Shown: one piece after another, positions 1-7,411 of the stretch
Position numbering within the stretch: the stretch's first letter is position 1
Layout of the letters: every line of letters begins with the position of its first letter
NCBI GenBank assembly: GCA_965276815.1
Contig: CBDIBE010000010.1
Span: 655,932 to 719,931 of the forward strand
Reading direction: 5' to 3'
DNA length: 64,000 nt
Origin: JAVVHH01 sp965276815
Lineage (GTDB): Bacteria; Pseudomonadota; Alphaproteobacteria; Acetobacterales; Acetobacteraceae
Position numbers and translations under genes: made by a program
The notes under the pieces: model-generated
The model's input: only the letters and a program-made list of their open reading frames with translations
What the model was told of the DNA's origin: nothing
Database searches by the model: none

Positions 1-752
1 CGAACCGGCTTTGGGACAAGGTACATCCGGCCGAGACTTCCTACATCATCGCGTCGGTCGAGACCTCGGGCGCGCAAAGCTTTCAGAGTGTCGATGCCGA
101 CCTCAAGGTGCTGTATCGCACGGGCCTGGACGACGCATCGGCGCTGCGGGCCGCTTATGGGGTGACATCGGCGGACCAGCTCGTGCGCAGCGAGACGGGG
201 CGGCTGCTCGCCCGGGTGTTCGCCGGGCGGCTGTTGAATGACGTGATCGGCACCGACCGCGAGACGCTGGCCGAAAATTTGCGCCGGGACCTGCAGGCCG
301 AGCTGGACCGGCGCCACAGCGGCATCGAGGTCATGCAGGTGGTGATCGAGGCGATCCATCCGCCGCTCGCCGCCGCGCAGGCCTATCACAACGTGCAGGC
401 GGCCGAGATCGTGGCGAACACGGCCATTTCGACGGAACGCGGGCGCGCCGTGGCCAGCGCGGCGATGGCGCGCCAGACGGCGACCGGGATTACCGACGCG
501 GCGAAGGGCGCGGCTTCGTCCACGGTTGCCGACGCGAACGTCCTGCTGCGCAACTTCACCGCTGACCAGCAGGCCGCAGCGGTGGGCGGCGAGGCGTTCC
601 TGCTGGAGCGCTATTTTGCCAATTTGAGCATGGCGCTGCTGAAATCGCCGCTGGTCATCGTCGACCATCGCCTGCAGGGTCCGACGGCGCCGGTGATCGA
701 CCTGCGCTCGTTCGGCGCGCCGGGCGTTACCCGGTCAGGCGACGAGGACTAG
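1..752 (+). CDS. SPFH/band-7 (HflK-like) membrane-associated protein, 5' truncated by window edge
   Basis: The reading frame is open from base 3 to the TAG at 750-752, so only the C-terminal part of the gene is present. Residues such as DADLKVLYRTGLDD followed by a long Ala/Arg/Glu-rich helical stretch (ELDRRHSGIEVMQVVIEAIHPP, then YHNVQAAEIVANTAIS) match the second half of SPFH/band-7 proteins of the HflK/HflC type. Such proteins form membrane-anchored oligomers and modulate FtsH-type proteolysis. The N-terminal membrane anchor lies outside the window. A GTG at 108 could be mistaken for a start, but conserved SPFH sequence continues upstream of it in frame. The stop codon is the first triplet of the palindromic repeat that follows. 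The family is secure; a specific HflK role is inferred. Confidence 0.8.
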   Translation, partial: NRLWDKVHPAETSYIIASVETSGAQSFQSVDADLKVLYRTGLDDASALRAAYGVTSADQLVRSETGRLLARVFAGRLLNDVIGTDRETLAENLRRDLQAELDRRHSGIEVMQVVIEAIHPPLAAAQAYHNVQAAEIVANTAISTERGRAVASAAMARQTATGITDAAKGAASSTVADANVLLRNFTADQQAAAVGGEAFLLERYFANLSMALLKSPLVIVDHRLQGPTAPVIDLRSFGAPGVTRSGDED

Positions 753-853
753 ACCTTTATCGGCCTGACTGTGGTCGGGCCGATAAAGGTCTAGCTTTAT
801 TTGAGACAGCGATTCACGTCCTGACCGATTCCGGTCAGGACGATCGCGGTCTA
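750..853. repeat. Double-hairpin intergenic repeat, copy A (diverged)
   Basis: Two adjacent hairpins fill the gap between convergent genes. The first has perfect 16-base arms at 750-765 and 778-793 (arm TAGACCTTTATCGGCC). The second has an 11-base perfect core at 817-827 and 832-842 (CGTCCTGACCG), extended outward with mismatches to the terminal CTA. The TAG at 750-752 is the stop of the SPFH gene, and the CTA at 851-853 is the stop of the minus-strand CaiB gene. The general plan (TAGACC end, CTGACTGTG loop region, second hairpin, CTA end) matches the better-conserved copies at 22490 and 53911. It could act as a bidirectional terminator or be a REP-like mobile repeat. Confidence 0.75.
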
Positions 854-2002
854 AGTTCCGCCGCTCCGGATCGCCACGGCGAAGCTCTCGATCTCGGCCG
901 GGCTGAAGCGCAGCTCCCGCAAGATGGTGTCGGCGTCTGCGCCGGGTTCGGGGGCGAGGCGGTCGAGGCGGCCGCATGCTTGACCGTCGAGCCGGGCCGG
1001 GAAGGGCAGATGCCGGACGCCGTCGATCTCGCACACCAGGCCGCGCGCCTGCACATGCTCGGTGCGCGAGGCGTCGTGCGGCGTGAGGACGGTCTGGAAC
1101 GGCACGTCGTGGCCGGCGAAGCGGCGGCGCCATTCTGGCTCCGTGCAGCGCGCCATGACGGCGGTGATCAACGCGTGCACCTCGTCGCCATGGGTCCGGC
1201 GGTCCGGCTCTTCGGCCAAGCGCGGGTCGGCGAGGCGCGGTTCGAGGTCCCGCGCGGCCGAGACGAACGCCTGCCAGAAACGGTCCTCGACGATGCCGAG
1301 CGCGATGCGCTTTCCATCGGCGGTCGCAAACACATCGTTCGTGGGATGCAGGTGCAGCCGGTCCGGTGCGTCCTCGTCGAGGCCGGTCCGCACCGTCGTA
1401 TAGGACAGAGACGCCTCGAACAGGCTGAGGTCCAGCGTGGCGCCCTCGCCGGTCGTGCGCGCTCGCAGCACGGCGGCCAGGACGGCGATCGCGAGGTAGG
1501 AGGCGCCAGCCAGGTCGGCGACGGGGAGGCCGGAGCGGTGCGGCTCGGCGTCGGCCCAGTGGCCTTTCAGGCTGAGCGCACCGGCGGCGGCGAGGTAGTT
1601 GAAATCGTGCCCGGGCTCGTCCCGCCAAGGCCCGGTCTGGCCGTAGCCGGAGAGCGAGGCGTAGACCAGGCCGGGCTTGATCGCGCGCAGGGCCGCGGCG
1701 CCGATGCCGAGCCGGTCGGCGACGCCGGGGCGGAAACCTTCGACGGCGATATCGGCCCATTCGGCGAGTCGGGCGACGAGGGGGCGGGCAGCCGGGTTCT
1801 TCAGGTCGATGCAGAGGCTGCGCTTGTTGCGGTTGGCGACCGCGAACATCTCCGTCGGGAAGCGCCGGCCGAATTCGCCGCCCGGTGGCTCGACCTTGAT
1901 CACGTCGGCGCCGAGATCGGCCAGGATCACCGTGCCGAATGGGCCGGGCAGCAGGGCGGTGAAGTCGAGCACCCGCAGCCCGGTCAGCAGGCCTGCGGTC
2001 AT
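851..2002 (-). CDS. CaiB/BaiF-type (class III) CoA-transferase or racemase, 383 aa
   Basis: The protein opens with GLRVLDFTALLPGPFGTVILADLGADVIKVEPP, the N-terminal signature of family III CoA-transferases (CaiB, formyl-CoA transferase) and alpha-methylacyl-CoA racemases. It also has the family block GFRPGVADRLG and the GYGQTGPW motif. The length of 383 residues is normal. Members move CoA between acids as soluble enzymes, or epimerise 2-methylacyl-CoA. The ATG overlaps the stop of the upstream ATP-grasp gene (ATGA at 1999-2002). It is therefore the last gene of a four-gene acid-activation operon that also holds a split NDP-forming CoA ligase and an AMP-forming ligase. The substrate cannot be read from the sequence. 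Its TAG stop is supplied by the adjacent repeat. Confidence 0.88.
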   Translation of the reverse strand: MTAGLLTGLRVLDFTALLPGPFGTVILADLGADVIKVEPPGGEFGRRFPTEMFAVANRNKRSLCIDLKNPAARPLVARLAEWADIAVEGFRPGVADRLGIGAAALRAIKPGLVYASLSGYGQTGPWRDEPGHDFNYLAAAGALSLKGHWADAEPHRSGLPVADLAGASYLAIAVLAAVLRARTTGEGATLDLSLFEASLSYTTVRTGLDEDAPDRLHLHPTNDVFATADGKRIALGIVEDRFWQAFVSAARDLEPRLADPRLAEEPDRRTHGDEVHALITAVMARCTEPEWRRRFAGHDVPFQTVLTPHDASRTEHVQARGLVCEIDGVRHLPFPARLDGQACGRLDRLAPEPGADADTILRELRFSPAEIESFAVAIRSGGT

Positions 2003-2640
2003 GACGGGCCCCGCAGCCGGATGAGCGCGTCTGCCGCGACTGCGCCGAGTCCCGCGGGGCGGACGATGACCGGGTTCATCTCGATCTCTTCGATGGTGTC
2101 CGCATTGTCGGCGAAAAATTGCGAGAGACGCGCGACCAACTCGGCCAGCGCGTTCAGATCGCCTGGCGGCTTGCCCCGGATGCCCTCCAGCACGCGGGCG
2201 CCGCGCTGGGTGGTGATCGCCCGCCGCGCGGTCGCGGCGTCGGTGGGCGCCAGGCGGACTTTGGACTCATCCAGCAGCTCGACGAGCACGCCGCCGGAAC
2301 CGACCACGACGACCGGCCCGAAGGTCGGGTCGTGCCGGCAGCCGACGATCCATTCCGCGACCCCGTCGGTCACCATTTCCTCGATCAGCCGGACGCCATC
2401 GGGGACGCGCGTCGCGAGTTCCGCGGCGACCGCCGGCGCTTTGGCCGCGGGGATGCCGGTCCGTACGAGGCCATGCTCGGTCTTGTGGGGATAGCGATCG
2501 GAGGCGATCTTGACCGCGCAGATACCGTCCGCCGGGTCGCGGCGGGGAATGGTGATGCCGGCTTGGGCCAGCAGCGCTTTGGTGTCCGCCTCGTGCACGA
2601 TGGTGCGGCCGGCGGCGATCCAGGTGCTCAGGATTTCCAT
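1999..2640 (-). CDS. ATP-grasp (beta) subunit of NDP-forming acyl-CoA ligase, 213 aa
   Basis: The protein begins MEILSTWIAAGRTIVHEADTKALLAQAGITIP and contains the ATP-grasp domain of ADP-forming acetyl-CoA synthetases (ATP-grasp_5), including VKIASDRYPHKTEHGLVRTG and the ending EIEMNPVIVR. About 215-230 residues is normal for a free-standing beta subunit. The reading frame stays open far upstream, but the ATG at 2638-2640 overlaps the stop of the alpha-subunit gene (TGATG) and starts exactly at the conserved N-terminus, so it is preferred. With the preceding alpha-type protein it should couple acyl-CoA formation to a nucleoside triphosphate through a phosphohistidine relay. The acid substrate is unknown. 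Downstream it overlaps the CaiB gene by four bases. Confidence 0.82.
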   Translation of the reverse strand: MEILSTWIAAGRTIVHEADTKALLAQAGITIPRRDPADGICAVKIASDRYPHKTEHGLVRTGIPAAKAPAVAAELATRVPDGVRLIEEMVTDGVAEWIVGCRHDPTFGPVVVVGSGGVLVELLDESKVRLAPTDAATARRAITTQRGARVLEGIRGKPPGDLNALAELVARLSQFFADNADTIEEIEMNPVIVRPAGLGAVAADALIRLRGPS

Positions 2641-4031
2641 CAAAGCAGCCCCGAGAAGCGGGCAATCGCGCGCAGCCCGGTGAGCGCGCGTGCCGGCGAG
2701 TCGAAGACCGGGAAGGACGCGGCCATGAAGGCGGCGCGCGGCTCGGGCGTCAGGTCTTCGGGCGCCGTCCAGACCACGATGAGGGGTTTGCTGGCGGCGG
2801 CGGCCGACTGCATCAGCATGGCGGCGAATTCGGCTTGGTGCGAGAAGGTGATGATCACGATCAGCGCGTCGATCTCGCCGCTGTCCAGCACCAGGTCGAT
2901 GGCGCGGCGGAACATGCCGGGGCTCGAAAGGGCGACGCCGGTCATGTCCACCGGGTTCCGCACGGCGGCGAAGTACGGCAGGGAGGCGCTGATCGTCTCC
3001 TGCACCCTGGCGCTGAACCGGGGGATTTCGAAGCCGGCCTGCTCGAACAGCTCGCAAGCCTCGACGGCCAGGCCGCCGGCGATCGACACGATCCCGACGC
3101 GCAGCCCCCCGAGCCGGCGTCCCAGCGACAGCGCCGCCGCGGCGTCGACGGCCTCGGTGTGGTCGCGGGCGCGGACGATCTGCAGCTCCTCGAACACGCC
3201 GTCCACGACGCGGTCGTCGCCGGCGATGGCGCCGGTATGGGTCACGACGGCCTCGCGCGCCGCGGCCCCGCTGCCGGGCTTTTGGATGACGAGGGCCTTC
3301 TGGCCTCGCATCGCCCGTGCCAGGGCGACGAAGCGGGCGGGGTCGCGGATCTGTTCGAGGTAGCAGAGCACGATGCGGGTTCCGGGGTCGGCCGCGAACC
3401 ACTCGAGCGCGTCCGCGGCGGTAACGCTGACCTCGTTGCCGGTGGTGACCAGCGCCCGCACCCCGACGCCCATGCGGGTCAGCCGCTTCGACATGGCGCC
3501 GGAGATGGCGCCGGACTGCGCGACGATGCCGACCGAGCCGTCCTTGGCGCCCATGGTCATGGCGCTGAAGGTGATGAAGGCGGAGCGGGACGGGAAGGTG
3601 AAGCCCTCGCAATTCGGGCCGAGCAGGCGGAAGGGCGCATTGGCCAGCCGCTCTTCCAACACTTCCTGCAGCCGTCGCCCCGTCTCGCCGGCCTCGGCGA
3701 AGCCGGAGGTCATGGAGGCGATCACCCGGACATGGCTCGCCTCGCACTCGTCGAGTGCTGCCATGAACCCGTCCGCCGGCACCATGACCACGGCGACGTC
3801 GAGGGGTTCGGGCACGTCGGCGAGGCGCGGCACTGTGGGCAGGCCCAGGATCTCGGGCGCGGTGCGGTTGATCGGGTAGATGCGGCCGGGAAAGCCGCCT
3901 TGCAGCATGAGCTTGACCAGGAGATGGCCGAGCTTGCCCGGCGTGCTGGAGGCGCCGATGACGGCGACGCTGCGGGCATTGAGCGCGGCGTCCAGCGCTT
4001 GCGGGCCGGTGAGACGGAGCGGCTTGAGCAT
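2640..4031 (-). CDS. CoA-binding/ligase (alpha) subunit of NDP-forming acyl-CoA ligase, 463 aa
   Basis: An N-terminal CoA-binding Rossmann domain is visible as SVAVIGASSTPGKLGHLLVK and IYPINRT. It is followed by two succinyl-CoA-ligase-like domains carrying LLGPNCEGF, GSVGIVAQSGAISGA and VVTHTGAIAGDD, the last being the conserved His-containing loop of this family. The length of 463 fits an alpha subunit without the ATP-grasp part, which is encoded by the next gene. Start and stop overlap both neighbours by one base (TGATG), indicating translational coupling. The upstream partner is an AMP-forming ligase, so the operon contains two energetically different ways of making an acyl-CoA. That is unusual and suggests either two substrates or a divergent role for this pair. 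Confidence 0.85.
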   Translation of the reverse strand: MLKPLRLTGPQALDAALNARSVAVIGASSTPGKLGHLLVKLMLQGGFPGRIYPINRTAPEILGLPTVPRLADVPEPLDVAVVMVPADGFMAALDECEASHVRVIASMTSGFAEAGETGRRLQEVLEERLANAPFRLLGPNCEGFTFPSRSAFITFSAMTMGAKDGSVGIVAQSGAISGAMSKRLTRMGVGVRALVTTGNEVSVTAADALEWFAADPGTRIVLCYLEQIRDPARFVALARAMRGQKALVIQKPGSGAAAREAVVTHTGAIAGDDRVVDGVFEELQIVRARDHTEAVDAAAALSLGRRLGGLRVGIVSIAGGLAVEACELFEQAGFEIPRFSARVQETISASLPYFAAVRNPVDMTGVALSSPGMFRRAIDLVLDSGEIDALIVIITFSHQAEFAAMLMQSAAAASKPLIVVWTAPEDLTPEPRAAFMAASFPVFDSPARALTGLRAIARFSGLL

Positions 4032-5569
4032 CAGGCGGCGTGCTGGTTGCGCAGCGCTTGCCGGTTCACCTTGCCGGATGGCGTTTTCGGCAGTTCGGTG
4101 ACGAACTCGATCACGCGGGGGTATTCGTGCTGGGCGAGGCGGGTGCGGGTGAAGAGCTGCAACTCTTCGGTCAGCGCGTCGCTCGCGGGGCGGCGCGGGA
4201 CGATGTAGGCCTTGACGACTTGGCCGCGCAGTTGGTCCGGCACGCCGATCACCGCGGCCTCCGCGACCGCGTCATGCTTGAGTAGGGTATCCTCGATCTC
4301 CTTGGCGCTCATGGTCCAGCCGGCCGAGATGATGACGTCGTCGGCGCGGCCGCCATGGTAGAAGTAGCCTTCCTCGTCGGTCCAGCCGAGATCCTTGGTG
4401 CGGACCCATTCGCCGCCGCGCTGGACGACGATTTCGCCGATCTGGAGGGGCGGCGTGTCGTTGCCGTTCGCATCGTGGACGGCGACGAGCAGGCCGGGTA
4501 CCGGCTTGCCGAGCGAGCGCGGCTTGACTGCGATGTCGCGGGCGCCGGGATAGTTCACCAGCAGCACGCCGACTTCCGTGGTGCCGTACATGCTGCAGGC
4601 GCGCTGGCCGAAGGTCTCGATGATGAAATCCTCGGTCGCGGTGTCGGTGGGTTCGCCGGTGTAGGTGAGTTTCTCGATGAAGTAGCGGTGGCTGGCGGCG
4701 ACGCCGCTGTTCTTCATCAGCCGGTAGTGGGTGGCGGCGGCGGAGAGGTTGGTGATGCGGTCGCGCTCCATCGCTTCGAGCAGGCGCGCCGCGTCGAACG
4801 GGCCGGCCCAGGCCCAGATGCTGACGCCGAGCGCGAGCGGGGCGATGGTGCCGTGCCAGAGTCCGTGGCCCCAAGCGGGCGAGGAAGGGCAGAGATAGCG
4901 GTCGCCGGGTCGCACGCCGGTGCCGTAAAGGGCGGCGATCATCACGGTGACGACTGCGCGGTGCCGGTGCTTGACCGCGTCCGGCAGCTCGCGGGTGGTG
5001 CCCGAAGTGTATTGAAACATGGCCATGTCGGCCGAGCCGGTGCTGGGCGTGAAGCTGTCGCCGGCGGCCGCCAGTGACGCCATGAAGGCGTCGTCAGCCT
5101 GGATGACCTCGGTGCCGGCGAACCCGGCCGAAATTGCCATCTTGTCGGGCGCCGACACCAGGATCTTGGGCTGGCAGTCTTGTACGCGGAGCGCGAGCCC
5201 GTCGCGTCCGAACAGCGTGTAGAGCGGGACGGCCGTCGCACCCGACTTCATGGCGCCGAACAGGCAAGCATAGAAGGCGAGCGACGGGTCGAGCATAATG
5301 GCCACACGGTCGCCGGCCACGACGCCTCGCGCCTGCAGGAAATTGGCGACGCGGTTGGACCAGAGCGCCACGTCTTCGGCCGTGAGAACGAGATCCGGCC
5401 TGGATTTCGACAGGACGGTGATAGTGAGCCCGCTTGCCACGTGCCGGTCGATGCACTCATGGGCGATGTTAAGGCGCTGTTCGGTTCCGTCGAACAGCGC
5501 CCAGAGCCCGGCGCGCGAGAAATGCGCCTGGGCTTCGACGTAGCCGGAGAACTCGGTCAGTTTCTGCAC
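4031..5569 (-). CDS. AMP-dependent acyl/aryl-CoA ligase, 512 aa
   Basis: This is an adenylate-forming ligase. Visible motifs are the P-loop YTSGTTRELPDAVKH near residue 187, YGTTEVG near 330, the TKDLGWTDEEGYFYHGGRADD hinge region and KTPSGKVNR at the C-terminus, which carries the catalytic lysine. It should activate a carboxylic acid to acyl-AMP and then acyl-CoA in the cytoplasm. The sequence resembles the benzoate-CoA ligase/medium-chain acyl-CoA synthetase group, but the acid cannot be assigned. It is the first gene of the minus-strand operon 5569-851. The ATG at 5567-5569 is preceded by a purine-rich GGGGGAAGAG-type site. Two exact copies of ACCATAACGGGC lie upstream and may be operator sites. 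Confidence 0.88.
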   Translation of the reverse strand: MQKLTEFSGYVEAQAHFSRAGLWALFDGTEQRLNIAHECIDRHVASGLTITVLSKSRPDLVLTAEDVALWSNRVANFLQARGVVAGDRVAIMLDPSLAFYACLFGAMKSGATAVPLYTLFGRDGLALRVQDCQPKILVSAPDKMAISAGFAGTEVIQADDAFMASLAAAGDSFTPSTGSADMAMFQYTSGTTRELPDAVKHRHRAVVTVMIAALYGTGVRPGDRYLCPSSPAWGHGLWHGTIAPLALGVSIWAWAGPFDAARLLEAMERDRITNLSAAATHYRLMKNSGVAASHRYFIEKLTYTGEPTDTATEDFIIETFGQRACSMYGTTEVGVLLVNYPGARDIAVKPRSLGKPVPGLLVAVHDANGNDTPPLQIGEIVVQRGGEWVRTKDLGWTDEEGYFYHGGRADDVIISAGWTMSAKEIEDTLLKHDAVAEAAVIGVPDQLRGQVVKAYIVPRRPASDALTEELQLFTRTRLAQHEYPRVIEFVTELPKTPSGKVNRQALRNQHAA

Positions 5570-5596
5570 ACTCTTCCCCCCAAACGCTCTTGGGCT

Positions 5597-5661
5597 ACCA
5601 TAACGGGCAGAAGCGGCAATAGGAGGTGTCGTTCGCCGATGTTAAACTGACCATAACGGGC
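5597..5661 (-). promoter_or_regulatory. Direct repeats upstream of the acid-activation operon
   Basis: The 12-base word ACCATAACGGGC occurs exactly at 5597-5608 and again at 5650-5661. A shorter relative, ACCATAA, lies at about 5720-5726. They sit 30-160 bases upstream of the minus-strand ligase start in the divergent gap with the DUF3597 gene, the expected place for regulator binding. No promoter hexamers were assigned with confidence. The binding role is inferred from position and repetition alone. Confidence 0.35.
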
Positions 5662-5759
5662 CGATCATTGCCGTGCGGTGTCTCTAAATCGTCCACTGTA
5701 TACGCTGACGAAATTGTGCCACCATAATTGCGCTACCCCAATCCGCTTGGAGCGATCTC

Positions 5760-6149
5760 ATGGGCCTCTTCAGCTCGATTAAGGATAAGATTTTCCATCA
5801 CGCCGCGGCGGCAGAGGCGGCGCCCGGATCTCCCGCGGCGGCGAGTCCGGCTGCTGCGGCGGCCGGAGGAAGTGCCCCGAGCGCCCCCGGCGCGGAAGTC
5901 GATGTTGGCGCCGTACTCAGCCAGATGGCAGCGCAAAAGGGCGGCGGCGGCAATTACGAAACCTCGATCGTGGACCTCCTCAAGCTGCTCGACCTCGATT
6001 CCAGCATGCAAGCGCGCAAGGAATTGGCCGACGAACTTCACGTGGCCGGCGCCGATGGCAGCGCCGAGAAGAATATCGCGCTGCACCATGCGGTCATGCA
6101 GAAGCTGGCCGAGAACGGCGGCAAGGTGCCCGACAGCATGCGCGGCTGA
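5760..6149 (+). CDS. DUF3597 domain protein, 129 aa
   Basis: A short N-terminal segment MGLFSSIKDKIFHH is followed by an Ala/Pro/Gly-rich linker (about residues 15-45). The conserved DUF3597 domain follows: VDVGAVLSQMA, then YETSIVDLLKLLDLDSSM, ARKELADELHVAG, and the ending MQKLAENGGKVPDSMRG. The domain resembles a small helical LysM-associated-like fold of unknown function and is common in alphaproteobacteria as a stand-alone cytoplasmic protein. The ATG at 5760 starts directly at the conserved N-terminus. The gene stands alone between two minus-strand operons. The family call is firm; no function is claimed. Confidence 0.82.
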   Translation: MGLFSSIKDKIFHHAAAAEAAPGSPAAASPAAAAAGGSAPSAPGAEVDVGAVLSQMAAQKGGGGNYETSIVDLLKLLDLDSSMQARKELADELHVAGADGSAEKNIALHHAVMQKLAENGGKVPDSMRG

Positions 6150-6217
6150 TCTTTCAACAGAACGGCATTGTGGCCCGCAGTTGGCCAGGCCACGATGCCG
6201 CGGTTGATTGCCGGGCG

Positions 6218-6640
6218 TTAGGCGGCCTGCTCCATGGCGACGCTCTTGCCGCGGATGAGCTGGGCGGCGCGGATGACCTCGATCTCGTCGCGGCCGAATA
6301 GGCCGTTCTCCCCGCATGCGGGTTCAGCGCGCCGACGGCGATGGCGGGCCAAGGAAATGGCGTCGCAAATGCGCGGGCCATCGATCTGTTTGATCGCCTC
6401 GCGCAGCGAGAGGTGGCCGGTCACGCGCGACATCCACTTCCCGTCGAGCGCGTTCATTTCGGAAATGTGTCCGTTATGGCCGAGCAGGTGCGCGAACATC
6501 TTGTGGTCGTCGGCGAATTGCCAGCCGCCCTGATAAAGGGCGGCTTTGTTGAGCGGCGCGAAAGTGATGCCGTCGACCAGGCCGGCCTTGGCGATCTCGA
6601 TGGCGGCTTTCAGCGTCTCCAGGGTCTGCGCCCATAATCG
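6218..6640 (-). pseudogene. Decayed pdxA-like (4-hydroxythreonine-4-phosphate dehydrogenase family) gene
   Basis: Read on the minus strand, the pieces match the PdxA family but lie in different frames. One frame has QTLETLKAAIEIAKAGLVDG, then ITFAPLNKAALYQGGWQFA and SRVTGHLSLREAIKQI (compare the PdxA GPV/LNK loop and the T/GHLPLRE block). A second frame supplies AIAVGALNPHAG. The first frame resumes with ENGLFGRDEIEVIRAA. In PdxA proteins these last two form one uninterrupted motif (GLNPHAGE.G). About 15 residues between the blocks appear deleted. Both the N-terminal third and the C-terminal third (DTLF..., HDQG...) are missing. This is a truncated, multiply frameshifted relic lying just downstream of the liv operon. 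Confidence 0.75.
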
Positions 6641-6673
6641 TCGACAGTTTGAGCGGGGTAGGCGATGAGCGGC

Positions 6674-7411
6674 TCAGCGGCTCGCGGCGACCGTCTTGCC
6701 GCCCAGATAGGCGGCGCGCACATCTGCATTGCCCCATAGCTCGGCCGGTTTGCCGCTGACCAGCAGGCTGCCGGTTTCCAACACATAGCCGCGATCGGCG
6801 ACGCTCAGCGCCATGTGGGCGTTCTGTTCCACCAGCAGCACCGTGGTTCCCCTGGCGCGGATGTCGGCCACGATGCGGAACACTTGCTGCACGATTAGGG
6901 GGGCGAGGCCGAGGCTCGGCTCGTCGAGCAGCAGCAGTTTCGGCTGCGCCATCATGCCGCGGGCGACGGCGACCATCTGCAATTGGCCGCCGGACAGGGT
7001 CCAGCCGAGCGCATCCTCCAATCGCTTCAGATCCGGAAAGAACCCGAACATCTCGTCGGTGTCGCGCTCCAGTACGCGGCGGCGGACGCCCTTGCGATTG
7101 CTGCCGCCGAGCAAGATGTTCTCGCGCACGGTCAGCCCCGGGAAGACCCGGCGACCCTCGGGGACGTGGGCGACGCCCATGCGGACGATGCCCTCCGGCT
7201 TCTGCCCGAGCAGTGATTTTCCCGCGAAGTTCAGCGTTCCCGACACGTTTGGCACCAGGCCGGAAATGGCGCGCAAGGTCGTCGACTTGCCGGCGCCGTT
7301 GGCCCCGAGGAGCGCGACGATCTCGCCTTCCTCGACCTGCAGCGACAGGCCTTTCAGCACCTCCGCGGCGCCGTAGCCGGCGTGCAGCCCCGCGAGTTCA
7401 AGCAGCGGCAT
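6674..7411 (-). CDS. livF: LivF-type ABC transporter ATP-binding protein (transporter 1), 245 aa
   Basis: A single ABC ATPase domain shows Walker A GANGAGKST near residue 37, signature LSGGQLQMVAVAR, and Walker B LLLLDEPSLGLAP. The GLSLQVEEGEIVALLG start and the ending with AELWGNADVRAAYLGG are typical LivF/branched-chain subfamily features. It powers a high-affinity importer at the inner membrane with the LivK, LivH and LivMG products encoded just upstream. The ATG lies inside the end of the LivMG gene (overlap of 14 bases). The substrate of such transporters ranges from branched amino acids to aromatic or short acids. The adjacent acid-activation operon suggests a carboxylate, but this is inference. 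Confidence 0.9.
   Translation of the reverse strand: MPLLELAGLHAGYGAAEVLKGLSLQVEEGEIVALLGANGAGKSTTLRAISGLVPNVSGTLNFAGKSLLGQKPEGIVRMGVAHVPEGRRVFPGLTVRENILLGGSNRKGVRRRVLERDTDEMFGFFPDLKRLEDALGWTLSGGQLQMVAVARGMMAQPKLLLLDEPSLGLAPLIVQQVFRIVADIRARGTTVLLVEQNAHMALSVADRGYVLETGSLLVSGKPAELWGNADVRAAYLGGKTVAASR

Noticed and set aside
980..2494. A 504-codon plus-strand open frame across the CaiB and ATP-grasp genes
   Set aside because: It is antisense to well-supported minus-strand genes and has a low-complexity Gly/Arg/Ala/Glu composition typical of GC-rich shadow frames.
2835..4208. A 457-codon plus-strand frame opposite the CoA-ligase alpha gene
   Set aside because: Composition is dominated by Gly, Ala, Asp, Arg and His with no domain motif; the opposite strand encodes a conserved enzyme.
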